Source: Streptomyces carpinensis | GTDB lineage: Bacteria; Actinomycetota; Actinomycetes; Streptomycetales; Streptomycetaceae | NCBI RefSeq assembly: GCF_002154505.1 | Contig: NZ_MUBM01000272.1 | Coordinates: 1 to 64,000 of the forward strand | Length of the DNA stretch: 64,000 nucleotides | Direction of reading: 5' to 3' | Part shown: piece by piece, positions 42,576 through 50,685 of the stretch | Layout: the number at the start of each line of letters is the position of its first letter | Position numbering within the stretch: position 1 is the stretch's first letter | The notes under the pieces: generated by a model | What the model was told of the DNA's origin: nothing | Databases searched by the model: none | The model's input: the letters and a program-made list of their open reading frames with translations, nothing else | Made by a program: the position numbers and the translations under genes

Positions 42576-43324
42576 GGCTGGTTCTCTCCCTCGGGGGCCG
42601 GAGCAGGGGTGACCTTCACTCTAGTCTCCCGGCCGAACCGGACCCACGCGTAGGCGAAGCCGAGCGCGAAGCCGACGACGTGGGCCAGGTAGGCCACCCC
42701 CGGCCCCTGGCCCGCCTGCCCGGCGGCCAGCCACTGCAGGGCCGCCCAGAACGGCAGCACGACCCAGGCGGGCAGGCGCAGCGGCAGGAAGAACAGGAAC
42801 GGGAAGAGACTGGTCACCCGCGCCCGCGGGAACAGGTAGAGAAACGCGCCGAGGACCGCCGAGATCGCGCCCGAGGCCCCCACCAGCGTCTGCCCGGAGC
42901 CGGCGTGGGCGCCTGCGTAGCCCAGCAGGGCCAGGTAGCCGCAGCCGACGTAGAACAGCGTGAACTGGACCCGGCCCATCCGTTCCTCGGTCATCGCTCC
43001 GAAGACATGGAGGAAGAGCATGTTGCCGAGCAGATGGACCCAGCTGCCGTGCACGAACAGGGCCGTCGCGGGGGTCAGGGCGGCCCTCGGGTCCCCGGAG
43101 AACAGATCGGCGGGAACCACCCCCCAGCGCCGGAAGTAGGACCGCTGGGCGACCAGCAGCGCGTCCCCGGTGCCGTAGGAGGGGATGAGGCCCGAGGCGG
43201 GGCTGATCACGAAGACGAGGCAGCACAGGACGATCAGGGCGCGCGTCACCGGCGCCGGCATGGTCCGTACCGCCCTGAGGGCCCTGACCGTCCGGGCGGC
43301 CACCGCGTTCCTGTACCTGATCAT
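42572..43324 (-). CDS. Rhomboid-family intramembrane serine protease
   Basis: About 250 residues with six to seven helices. The catalytic serine lies in GASGAIS and the histidine in LAHVVGFALG; the helix-2 motif HLLGNMLFLHVFG is also present. It cleaves membrane-protein substrates within the bilayer; targets unknown. ATG 43324 gives MIRYRNAVAARTVRAL; no Shine-Dalgarno is visible there, and GTG 43330 is an alternative. The frame stays open further upstream to 43384. It is coupled to the small Lrp-domain gene. Confidence 0.88.
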   Translation of the reverse strand: MIRYRNAVAARTVRALRAVRTMPAPVTRALIVLCCLVFVISPASGLIPSYGTGDALLVAQRSYFRRWGVVPADLFSGDPRAALTPATALFVHGSWVHLLGNMLFLHVFGAMTEERMGRVQFTLFYVGCGYLALLGYAGAHAGSGQTLVGASGAISAVLGAFLYLFPRARVTSLFPFLFFLPLRLPAWVVLPFWAALQWLAAGQAGQGPGVAYLAHVVGFALGFAYAWVRFGRETRVKVTPAPAPEGENQP

Positions 43325-43481
43325 GTGCACAGAGCATGGCGTAACGGGACGCAACAACGCAGACCGCCTCGCCGCCGTGGACACCCGGGCGGCGAGTGGC
43401 CCCCAGGCCGTAGGGTTACGAGCCGGCGCGCCGGGGAAGCCGGCGCGTCACGGAAACTAGAAGGAAGGCGAACAGTTCACG

Positions 43482-43721
43482 ATGACCGTTCCCCTGCCGA
43501 CCGCCACGACACGGTGGCGCTGCACCCTCTGCGGCAACCTCACCCGCTTCGACGTGACGCGCTCGTCGAAGGTCGTCGAGTACGTCCACCTGGACCTGGC
43601 CGGAGAGCCCACGGTCGAGGAGCGCGAGGTGGTCAGTGAGACCATCGAGTCGGTGCGCTGCCGCTGGTGCAACGCCGTGGACAAGGTGGAACTCGTGGAC
43701 AGGCCGGGCGCCGGCTCCTGA
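43482..43721 (+). CDS. Small zinc-ribbon protein
   Basis: A 79-residue protein with two CxxC pairs (WRCTLCGN and VRCRWCN) spaced to bind one zinc, and an acidic middle. It resembles rubredoxin-like/zinc-ribbon domains; a role in RNA or protein binding is possible but unproven. ATG 43482 has AGAAGGAAGG about 13 nt upstream. It precedes the NYN-domain gene by 60 bp on the same strand. Confidence 0.75.
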   Translation: MTVPLPTATTRWRCTLCGNLTRFDVTRSSKVVEYVHLDLAGEPTVEEREVVSETIESVRCRWCNAVDKVELVDRPGAGS

Positions 43722-43781
43722 GCGGAGCGGGCCCGTACAGGTGATCCCTCACGGGGGATCCCGCAAGCATTGGGGTGACGG

Positions 43782-45131
43782 ATGGTGGAGACACGAGGCG
43801 GGGAGCCGGCCGACGGCGCCGCTGAGGTGCTCGACCGTCCGCTGCCCGACGGCGTGCGCCGGCGGGTCGTGCAGATCGTGGCCGACGCCTTCGGCCGGCT
43901 GACGGTCGCCGAGCTGCCCGTGCAGCTGCGGCAGTACGCCCGCTTCGCCCCCAATCGCCGGGCCAAGTTCGCGGGCAACGCCATGGCGGCGGCGCTGGAG
44001 ACCGACACACTGTTCCGGCAGCGCGTCGGGGAGAAGTTCAGAGAGGACCAGCCGGAACTGTCCGGCGCCCTCGACTCCGGCTCGCCGCCCCCGGCCGCGG
44101 ACCCGCTCGACGTGGCGGCCGCGGCCTACGTACTGCGCCCGGCGGGCTGGGTGAAGCTGGTGACCGCCGCCGGCGAGGAGGCCCAGCGGGCGCACGCCGA
44201 GCGCGCCGACGAGGAGAGCCGGGCCGAGCTGGAGCGGCTGCGCGCGGAACTCGCCGCGGCCCGTGAGCAGACCCGCGGGGAGACCGAACGGCTGCGCGTC
44301 GAACTGGACTCGGCCAGGAAGGAGTCCGAGTCGCTGCACCGCAAGCTGCGTGCCGCGCTCAGCGACGTCAAGCGTGGCGAGGCCGCGCTGCGCAAGGCGC
44401 GCGGCGAGATCGAGGCGGTGCGCGCCGAGACACAGGCGCAGGTGTCGGCCGCCGAGAGCGAGACCCGGCGGCTCAAGGCGCGCCTGGGCGAGGCGGAGGC
44501 CGCCCTGGAGGCCACCCGCAGGGCGGCCCGCGAGGGACGCAGCGTCGAGGACATGCGGGTGCGGCTGCTGCTGGACACCCTGCTGGACGCGGCCCAGGGG
44601 CTGCGCCGCGAACTGGCGCTGCCGCCGGTGTCCGTACGGCCCGCGGAGACCGTGGACGCGGTGGAGCCGGGCCGGATGACCCCCAAGGACATCGCCGCCC
44701 GCGCCCTGTCCGAGCACGACCCCGCGATCCTCGACCAGTTGCTGGCGCTGCCGCAGGCCCACCTGGTCGTGGACGGCTACAACGTCACCAAGACCGGCTA
44801 TCCCCAGATGCCCCTGGAGAAGCAGCGGCTGAGGCTGCTCGGGCAGCTCTCGCAGCTCGCCGCGCAGACCGGCGCCGAGGTCACCTGCGTCTTCGACGGG
44901 GCCGAGCTGGCCGCGCCGGTGCTGCTGGCGCCGCCGCGCGGAGTGCGGGTGCTGTTCTCCAAGCCGGGCGTCACCGCGGACGAGTTGATCCGCCAGCTGG
45001 TGCGCGCCGAGCCGCCCGGCCGGCCGGTCATCGTCGCCTCCACCGATCGTGAGGTGGCCGACGGGGTCGCCCGGGCGGGAGCGCGTCCGGTGGCGTCGCT
45101 GGTTCTGCTGAAGCGCCTCTCGCGCGGCTGA
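43782..45131 (+). CDS. NYN (YacP-like PIN) domain RNA-binding/nuclease protein
   Basis: A 449-residue protein. The N-terminal ~125 residues are a conserved domain of unknown role. Residues ~130-255 form a long charged coiled coil. Residues ~320-449 are a NYN/YacP domain with HLVVDGYNVTKTGYP, TCVFDGAEL, and VIVASTDREVADG, the acidic residues expected for a PIN-like RNase. RNA processing or turnover is the likely role. The adjacent zinc-ribbon gene may encode a partner. ATG 43782 is the first in-frame start and lies in a weak ribosome-binding context. Confidence 0.85.
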   Translation: MVETRGGEPADGAAEVLDRPLPDGVRRRVVQIVADAFGRLTVAELPVQLRQYARFAPNRRAKFAGNAMAAALETDTLFRQRVGEKFREDQPELSGALDSGSPPPAADPLDVAAAAYVLRPAGWVKLVTAAGEEAQRAHAERADEESRAELERLRAELAAAREQTRGETERLRVELDSARKESESLHRKLRAALSDVKRGEAALRKARGEIEAVRAETQAQVSAAESETRRLKARLGEAEAALEATRRAAREGRSVEDMRVRLLLDTLLDAAQGLRRELALPPVSVRPAETVDAVEPGRMTPKDIAARALSEHDPAILDQLLALPQAHLVVDGYNVTKTGYPQMPLEKQRLRLLGQLSQLAAQTGAEVTCVFDGAELAAPVLLAPPRGVRVLFSKPGVTADELIRQLVRAEPPGRPVIVASTDREVADGVARAGARPVASLVLLKRLSRG

Positions 45132-45162
45132 AACCGGACATAAAGCATTCTACGTATCAATC

Positions 45163-45215
45163 GCAACGTACTGGCCTAATGCCCGAATTGGCGGGACCGT
45201 CACGCAACGTTGCGT
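45163..45215. promoter_or_regulatory. Repeated CGCAACGT motif with a perfect palindrome upstream of NlpC/P60 gene
   Basis: CGCAACGT occurs at 45163-45170 and at 45203-45210, 40 bp apart. The second copy is half of the perfect palindrome ACGCAACGTTGCGT (45202-45215). A further pair TCACACC/GGTGTGA lies at 45226-45232 and 45259-45265. All lie upstream of the predicted promoter. Confidence 0.5.
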
Positions 45216-45287
45216 CAACCCCGCCTCACACCTGGTGAGTTGTGTGCAAAGAATGCATGGTGTGACGGGATTTTTTGCTGTGAGGAT

Positions 45288-45317
45288 TTGAATTCATCAC
45301 GACTAGGTCACTAGGGT
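45288..45317 (+). promoter_or_regulatory. Promoter of the first NlpC/P60 gene
   Basis: TTGAAT (45288-45293) and TAGGGT (45312-45317) are spaced by 18 bp, a good housekeeping-type promoter about 45 bp upstream of GTG 45369. The surrounding sequence is unusually A/T-rich for this window. Confidence 0.6.
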
Positions 45318-45368
45318 CTGGCTCGAACCTCCAAGCGGGTGATCACTCAGAAGAAGGAGCTCGCTTCC

Positions 45369-46403
45369 GTGGCGTCCCACCGTCGACCCAAACAGCCGAG
45401 CCGCGCACGTGTGACCGTGCTCACCACCGCCGCAGCCGCAGCCGTCGCCATCAGTGCGCAGGCGGCCAACGCGGCGCCCAGCGCGAAGCCCAGCAAGGAC
45501 GAGGTCAAGTCCAAGGTCGACAAGCTCTACCAGGAGGCGGAGCAGGCCACCGAGAAGTACAACGGGGCCAAGGAGAAGCAGGAGAAGCTCCAGAAGGAGA
45601 TCTCCACCATCCAGGACAACGTCGCCCGAGGCCAGCAGGACCTCAACAAGCTGCGTGACAGCCTGGGTTCGCTCGCGGCCGGCCAGTACCGCTCCGGCGG
45701 CATAGACCCGTCCGTTCAGCTCTTCCTCTCCTCCAACCCGGACGACTACCTCGACAAGGCCTCCACGCTCGACCAGTTGAGCGGCCAGCAGGTCGACGCG
45801 CTGAAGAAGATCCAGGACAAGCAGCGCGAACTCGCCCAGGAGCGCGCCGAGGCCACCGAGAAGCTCAAGGACCTCGCCTCCACCCGCACCGAGCTGGGCA
45901 AGAAGAAGAAGGAAGTCCAGGGCAAGCTCGCCGAGGCGCAGAAGCTGCTCAACTCCCTCACGGCGAAGGAGAAGGCGGCCCTCGCCGCCGCCGACCAGGA
46001 GCGCGCCACCCGCGCCAGCGAGCGCGCCGCGATGGGCAAGAGCGCCCCCGCCTCCGGCCGGGCCGGAGCGGCCTTCTCCGCCGCCCAGAGCAGGATGGGC
46101 TCCCCGTACGTCTACGGCGCCTCCGGCCCGTCCTCCTTCGACTGCTCGGGCCTGACCTCCTGGGCGTACGCCCAGGCCGGCGTCTCCATACCGCGCACCT
46201 CCGAGGCCCAGGCCAACATCGGCACGCGCATCTACTCGCAGAGCCAGCTGCAGGTCGGCGACCTGGTCTTCTTCTACGGCGACCTGCACCACGTCGGTCT
46301 CTACGCGGGCAACGGCCAGGTGCTGCACGCCCCGCACACCGGAGCCGTCGTGCGCTACGAGGCGATCGGCAACATGCCCTTCCAGTTCGGCGTGCGCGTC
46401 TGA
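45369..46403 (+). CDS. Secreted NlpC/P60 peptidoglycan endopeptidase
   Basis: Cell-wall hydrolase of 344 residues. A twin-basic signal peptide ends near AQAANAAPS. A long charged coiled coil covers about residues 45-215. The NlpC/P60 domain at the C-terminus has catalytic Cys259 (SSFDCSGL), His in DLHHVGLYAG and a third polar residue in LHAPHTG. It cleaves peptide stems of peptidoglycan; the coiled coil probably regulates activity, as in RipA-like enzymes. GTG 45369 has AAGGAG 9 nt upstream and is preferred over an upstream ATG at 45339. A close paralogue follows 246 bp downstream. Confidence 0.93.
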   Translation: MASHRRPKQPSRARVTVLTTAAAAAVAISAQAANAAPSAKPSKDEVKSKVDKLYQEAEQATEKYNGAKEKQEKLQKEISTIQDNVARGQQDLNKLRDSLGSLAAGQYRSGGIDPSVQLFLSSNPDDYLDKASTLDQLSGQQVDALKKIQDKQRELAQERAEATEKLKDLASTRTELGKKKKEVQGKLAEAQKLLNSLTAKEKAALAAADQERATRASERAAMGKSAPASGRAGAAFSAAQSRMGSPYVYGASGPSSFDCSGLTSWAYAQAGVSIPRTSEAQANIGTRIYSQSQLQVGDLVFFYGDLHHVGLYAGNGQVLHAPHTGAVVRYEAIGNMPFQFGVRV

Positions 46404-46468
46404 CGGCCTCTTCGATCACGTGGAAGCGCCGCCCGAAAGGGCGAATCGCATCAACCCCCGCTGACCCC

Positions 46469-46504
46469 GCGCCCCGCCCCTGACCTGTGTCGGAGGCGGG
46501 GCGC
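46469..46504 (+). terminator. Terminator between the two NlpC/P60 genes
   Basis: A 10-bp perfect stem (GCGCCCCGCC / GGCGGGGCGC) with a 16-nt loop, 65 bp past the first gene's stop codon. Confidence 0.65.
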
Positions 46505-46649
46505 CGCGTTGTGCACCCCTCGACGTCTTTGGCCGGTGCGTGTCCGCGCGGCTACTGTCTGCCACGTTTCCCCCAACCGCCGGGACGCACCGCGTCCCGG
46601 CACCCGGGGAGGCAGTCCGTGTTGGCCAGTGGAGGGAGTTCGGCTTCCC

Positions 46650-47693
46650 GTGGGGTCCCATCGCCGCCTTGCACCGTCCGGGTTCGACCGGGGCGCCGGT
46701 GCCGCCTGCGCCGCCTTCACCGTGGTCTCCGCCGCGGCCGCCGTCCTCGGCACCCTCCCGGCCGCCCCGGCTCTCGCCGCCCCGCATGGCGGCACCCCTG
46801 CCGAGGTCGACCGCCTCTACCAGGAGGCCGAGAACGCGACCGAGGCCTACGACAAGGCCGGTGAGCGCGCCGGCCTGCTGCGCCGGCAGGTCCGTGACTC
46901 CCAGGACCGCATCGCCCGGCAGCAGCAGCGGGTCAACACCCTCCGGGAATCGCTCGGTTCCCTCGCCGGTGCCCAGTACCGCTCCAGCGGCCTCGACCCG
47001 ACCGTCGCGCTGCTGTTCTCACACGACCCGGCCGACTACCTCGACAAGGCCGCCACGCTCGACCGGATCGGCGCGCACCAGGCCCGTGAACTGCGGGACC
47101 TGCGACAGACCCTGCGGGAACTCGCCCAGGAGCGCGCCGAGGCCACCCGCGCCCTCACCGAACTGGAGAAGGCCCGCACAGCCGTCGTCAGCCACAAGCG
47201 AACCGTCGAGCAGAAGCTGGCCCGTGCCCGGACACTGCTCAACTCCCTTTCCCCGACCGAGCGCGAGGCCTACGACCGTGCCTCCCGCTCCGGCCGCGAC
47301 GACCTCCTGCCCGGCCTCTCCGGCCTCGACGACGGCCCGGCCGCCTCCGCCCGCGCGGCCGCCGCCGTGGCCGCCGTCCGCTCCGCGCTCGGCCGCCCCT
47401 ACATCTGGGGCGCCGACGGTCCCTCCGGGTTCGACTGTTCGGGCCTGATGCAGTGGGCGTACGCGCAGGCGGGGGTGCACCTGCCGCGCACCTCGCAGGA
47501 GCAGCGCCACGCCGGACGGCAGATCCCGCTGTCCGAGGCCCGGCCCGGCGACCTCGTCGTCTACCGGTCCGACGCGAGCCATGTCGCGATGTACGTCGGC
47601 CACGGCCGGGTCATCCACGCCCCCCACCCGGGCGCACCCGTGCGCTACGACCCGGTCGGCATGATGCCGATCTCGTCGGTCACCAGGGTCTGA
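46650..47693 (+). CDS. Secreted NlpC/P60 endopeptidase, paralogue of the preceding gene
   Basis: A 347-residue protein that aligns throughout with its upstream neighbour: the start context (VGSHRR versus VASHRR), EVDRLYQEAENATEAYD, SLGSLAGAQYRSSGLDP, ADYLDKAATLDRIG, LAQERAEATRAL and the NlpC/P60 domain with Cys263 (SGFDCSGL) and His in SHVAMYVG. The catalytic set is intact. GTG 46650 is chosen because it aligns with the neighbour's start and is preceded by GGAGGGAG. A tandem duplication with substantial divergence is the simplest reading. Confidence 0.92.
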   Translation: MGSHRRLAPSGFDRGAGAACAAFTVVSAAAAVLGTLPAAPALAAPHGGTPAEVDRLYQEAENATEAYDKAGERAGLLRRQVRDSQDRIARQQQRVNTLRESLGSLAGAQYRSSGLDPTVALLFSHDPADYLDKAATLDRIGAHQARELRDLRQTLRELAQERAEATRALTELEKARTAVVSHKRTVEQKLARARTLLNSLSPTEREAYDRASRSGRDDLLPGLSGLDDGPAASARAAAAVAAVRSALGRPYIWGADGPSGFDCSGLMQWAYAQAGVHLPRTSQEQRHAGRQIPLSEARPGDLVVYRSDASHVAMYVGHGRVIHAPHPGAPVRYDPVGMMPISSVTRV

Positions 47694-47711
47694 CGTGCGA
47701 ACGGCGTCCTG

Positions 47712-47732
47712 ACGGCGGCCTGAAGCCGCCGT
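47712..47732 (+). terminator. Short hairpin after the second NlpC/P60 gene
   Basis: An ACGGCGGC / GCCGCCGT 8-bp stem with a 5-nt loop, 18 bp past the stop codon and immediately before the next gene. It also lies in that gene's leader. Confidence 0.55.
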
Positions 47733-47743
47733 ACGATCGGGAA

Positions 47744-48934
47744 ATGGCTGGTCGAACGCGGGTGTCGAGATCCTCGATGGTGGCGGTGTGCCTGCTGCTG
47801 GCGTCGCTGACGGCCTGCGGCGGCCAGTCCGCCGCCGGCACGGCCAGGGATCAGGTGCAGCGGCTGCTCGACCGGCGGGCGGCCGCCGTCCTGCACCACG
47901 ACCCGGCCGCCTTCGCCGCCACCGGCACCCGGGCGCCGTACCCCAACCTGCAGGCCGTCCCCTTCGCGGCCTGGTCCTACCGTGTGACCGAGGTGCGCCG
48001 CAGCGGCGATCGGGCCACCGCCGACGCCGTGCTGCGCTACCGGGTGACCGGCTACGACAGGGCCCCCGTCACCGCCGGCCGCACGCTGACCCTGTCCACG
48101 ACAGCCGACGGGAAGTGGTACGTCGTCTCCGACCGGCCCGCCCGGAAGTCCGGCCAGCAGCTGTGGGACCAGGGCCCGGTGTCGGTGGTCCGGGGACACA
48201 GCGGCATCGTCCTCGGGGTCGGCCAGAGCGACGGCACCCTGCACGGCTACGCCGACCTGGCCGACCACGCGGTGCCCGCGGTCTCGGACGCCTGGGGCAC
48301 CGACTGGAGCCGCCACGTCGTCGTCCTGGTCCCCAAGTCCGTCGGCGGCATGGCCGCGCTGCTCGGCTCGCCCGCCTCCAACTACCGGGGGATCGCCGCC
48401 GTCACCACCGGCGAGGCGGGAGGCACCGGGCAGGCCCCGGCGGACCGGATCATCGTCAACCCCGACGCGTACGGCATGCTCGGCACGCTCGGCCGGCAGG
48501 TCGTCCTCACCCACGAGACCACCCACGTCGCCACCCGCGCCCACACCAACCCGGCCACCCCGCTGTGGCTCTCCGAGGGCTACGCCGACTGGGTCGGCTA
48601 CCGGCGCTCCGGGCGCACCCCGGCACAGGCCGCGCCGGAACTCCAGCACGCCGTGTCCGAGGGGAAGGTGCCGACCGCCCTCCCGGCCGACCGCGACTTC
48701 GGGTTCGCGGGGAACGCCACCCACCTCGCCCAGGCCTATGAGGGAGGCTGGCTGGCCTGCCGGATGATCGCCGCCCACTGGGGCGAGGGCAGGCTGGACG
48801 ACTTCTACCGGGCCGTCGGCGAACACGACCGGCGCGCGGGCGCGGTCGAGGACGCCCTGAGGACGGTGCTGGGCACGACCCTGGAGGCGTTCACCGAGCA
48901 GTGGCGCGCGTATCTGCGCGGGCAACTGAGGTGA
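47744..48934 (+). CDS. Secreted lipoprotein with HExxH metallopeptidase-like domain
   Basis: Lipoprotein of 396 residues: the signal ends in SLTACGG with the lipidated cysteine near residue 27. The N-terminal half (about residues 30-140) resembles an NTF2-like/ARC6-type accessory fold (QRLLDRRAAAVLHHD). The C-terminal half has the zinc motif LTHETTHVATRAH (HETTH) followed ~20 residues later by WLSEGYADW, the glutamate ligand pattern of gluzincin (M1/M61-type) peptidases. Substrate unknown. ATG 47744 follows a hairpin; GGGAAATG context gives only a weak ribosome-binding site. Confidence 0.8.
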   Translation: MAGRTRVSRSSMVAVCLLLASLTACGGQSAAGTARDQVQRLLDRRAAAVLHHDPAAFAATGTRAPYPNLQAVPFAAWSYRVTEVRRSGDRATADAVLRYRVTGYDRAPVTAGRTLTLSTTADGKWYVVSDRPARKSGQQLWDQGPVSVVRGHSGIVLGVGQSDGTLHGYADLADHAVPAVSDAWGTDWSRHVVVLVPKSVGGMAALLGSPASNYRGIAAVTTGEAGGTGQAPADRIIVNPDAYGMLGTLGRQVVLTHETTHVATRAHTNPATPLWLSEGYADWVGYRRSGRTPAQAAPELQHAVSEGKVPTALPADRDFGFAGNATHLAQAYEGGWLACRMIAAHWGEGRLDDFYRAVGEHDRRAGAVEDALRTVLGTTLEAFTEQWRAYLRGQLR

Positions 48935-49400
48935 CGCCGTCGGTGGCGTGTCCGCGAGCCCGGGGACCGTGGTGCCACAGCGCCCGGCCCGCCGTCGCGC
49001 AGGCGGCCACCAGCGGGCCGTCGCGGCGGAACAGCAGGGTCACGCCGAGCGGTCCGCCCGCCACGAGAAGGGCAGTGCGGCGGGGGAGAGGATCGCGAGC
49101 GCCGCGCCGGGCGGGTACTGCCAGGCGGCGTCGCCGGCCGGGAAGGTGCCCTGCCGCAGCACCTCGCCAGTCCCGGTAGACCACCGACACGTCCACGGTC
49201 ACGTCCGGGCCGGGGAAGTCGAGCACCCCGAGGACGAAGAGCAGCAGCGCCGGCCGGGTCGGGCCCCAGGTGGCCAGGAGTCCCGCCAGGCGCCGTCCCG
49301 TGCCCGCCTCGTCCGCCGCACTCCCTGTCCGTCCGCCGTCCGTGCGCCCGCCCGGTCCGAGCCCCTGGCGGAACCCACATGATCTCCCGGCGGGTCCGCG
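48935..49400 (-). pseudogene. Remnant of a GT87/DUF2029-type membrane mannosyltransferase
   Basis: No intact gene spans this gap, but the minus strand keeps pieces of one across frames. The first piece reads ADEAGTGRRLAGLLATWGP and then LDFPGPDVTVDVSVVYRDW. The frame then shifts at about 49170 to read EVLRQGTFPAGDAAWQYPPG, continuing into AALAILSPAALPF. It shifts again at about 49050 to LVAGGPLGVTLLFRRDG and VAACATAGRALW. The WQYPPGAAL motif after an extracytoplasmic DVSVVY loop is typical of DUF2029 transferases. Intact members have roughly 400 residues, so the middle of the gene is also deleted. It lies divergent from the PimB-like gene. Confidence 0.65.
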
Positions 49401-49460
49401 CGGGCCGGCCAGGCACGGCCGACCGGGGCGTCGGGACCGGATTGGATAGGGTCGGCGGCG

Positions 49461-50603
49461 ATGCACAAGACCCTCATCGTGACCAACGACTTCCCGCCCC
49501 GCCCGGGGGGCATCCAGGCGTTCCTGCACAACATGGCGCTGCGGCTGGACCCGGCGCGGCTGGTCGTCTACGCCTCCACCTGGAAGCGGACCCGGGAGGG
49601 CGTCGAGGCGACGGCCGCGTTCGACGCCGAGCAGCCCTTCACCGTCGTACGCGACCGTACGACGATGCTGCTGCCCACTCCGGCGGCGACCCGCCGCGCG
49701 ACCGGGCTGCTGCGAGAGCACGGGTGCACGTCGGTGTGGTTCGGGGCGGCGGCGCCGCTCGGGCTGATGGCGCCCGCGCTGCGCAGGGCGGGCGGCGAAC
49801 GGCTGGTGGCCACCACGCACGGGCACGAGGCCGGATGGGCGCAGCTGCCCGCCGCCCGCCGGCTGCTGCGCCGCATCGGGGAGTCGACGGACACGATCAC
49901 CTACCTCGGTGAGTACACCCGCTCCCGGATCGCCACCGCGCTGACCCCCGAGGCAGCCGCCCGGATGGTGCAGCTGCCCCCGGGCGTGGACGAGAAGACC
50001 TTCCACCCGGCATCGGGCGGCGACGAGGTGCGGGCCCGGCTCGGGCTCACCGACCGGCCGGTGGTCGTGTGCGTCTCACGGCTGGTCAGGCGCAAGGGCC
50101 AGGACACCCTGGTCCGGGCCATGCCCCGGATCCTGGCCGCCGAGCCGGAGACGGTGCTGCTGATCGTCGGCGGCGGGCCGTACGAGAAGGACCTGCGCAG
50201 GCTGGCCCGCGAGACGGGGGTGGCGGGTTCGGTGCGCTTCACGGGCCCCGTGCCCTGGGCCGAGCTGCCCGCGCACTACGGCGCCGGCGACGTCTTCGCC
50301 ATGCCCTGCCGCACCCGGCGCGGCGGGCTCGACGTCGAGGGCCTGGGCATCGTCTACCTGGAGGCGTCCGCGACCGGGCTGCCCGTCGTCGCCGGGGACT
50401 CCGGGGGCGCGCCCGACGCGGTGCTCGACGGCGAGACCGGCTGGGTCGTGCGCGGCGGCTCCCCCGAGCAGGCCGCCGACCGGATCGTCACCCTCCTCGG
50501 GGACGCCGGGCTGCGCCGCCGCATGGGGGAGCGGGGCCGGCGGTGGGTCGAGGAGAAGTGGCGCTGGGACCTGCTGGCGGAACGGCTCGAGGAGCTGCTG
50601 TAG
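49461..50603 (+). CDS. GT4 glycosyltransferase, PimB-like phosphatidylinositol mannosyltransferase
   Basis: GT-B glycosyltransferase of 380 residues. The N-terminal domain starts MHKTLIVTNDFPPRPGGIQAFL, matching the PimB' group that adds mannose to phosphatidylinositol mannoside with GDP-mannose. The C-terminal domain has VVVCVSRLVRRKGQDTLVRA, the donor-binding GGGPYEKDLRR and the ExxGIVYLEA nucleotide-sugar motif (EGLGIVYLEASATGLP). The opening TNDFPPRPGGIQ and the remains of a polyprenyl-mannose-type transferase beside it support a mannolipid role, but other GT4 roles are possible. ATG 49461 is preceded by GGTCGGCGGCG. Confidence 0.85.
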   Translation: MHKTLIVTNDFPPRPGGIQAFLHNMALRLDPARLVVYASTWKRTREGVEATAAFDAEQPFTVVRDRTTMLLPTPAATRRATGLLREHGCTSVWFGAAAPLGLMAPALRRAGGERLVATTHGHEAGWAQLPAARRLLRRIGESTDTITYLGEYTRSRIATALTPEAAARMVQLPPGVDEKTFHPASGGDEVRARLGLTDRPVVVCVSRLVRRKGQDTLVRAMPRILAAEPETVLLIVGGGPYEKDLRRLARETGVAGSVRFTGPVPWAELPAHYGAGDVFAMPCRTRRGGLDVEGLGIVYLEASATGLPVVAGDSGGAPDAVLDGETGWVVRGGSPEQAADRIVTLLGDAGLRRRMGERGRRWVEEKWRWDLLAERLEELL

Positions 50604-50614
50604 CGGCCAGGGGA

Positions 50615-50685
50615 GGCTGTGCGGCGGCCGCCGGCGGGGAGCCGGTGGCCCGAGGAGCTGTGAGGCAGCGGGCCGCCTCGCAGCC
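50615..50685. terminator. Large imperfect hairpin between convergent glycosyltransferase and acyl-CoA ligase genes
   Basis: Arms 50615-50629 and 50671-50685 pair at 13 of 15 positions (GGCTGTGCGGCGGCC / GGCCGCCTCGCAGCC), with additional internal complementarity (GCCGCCGGC...GCCGGTGGC). It is a probable bidirectional terminator. Confidence 0.65.

Noticed and set aside
45132-45368. ydaO (cyclic di-AMP) riboswitch before the NlpC/P60 gene
   Set aside because: Such switches precede many actinobacterial cell-wall hydrolase genes, but the conserved aptamer blocks are not recognisable here; the interval instead holds palindromic DNA sites and a good promoter.
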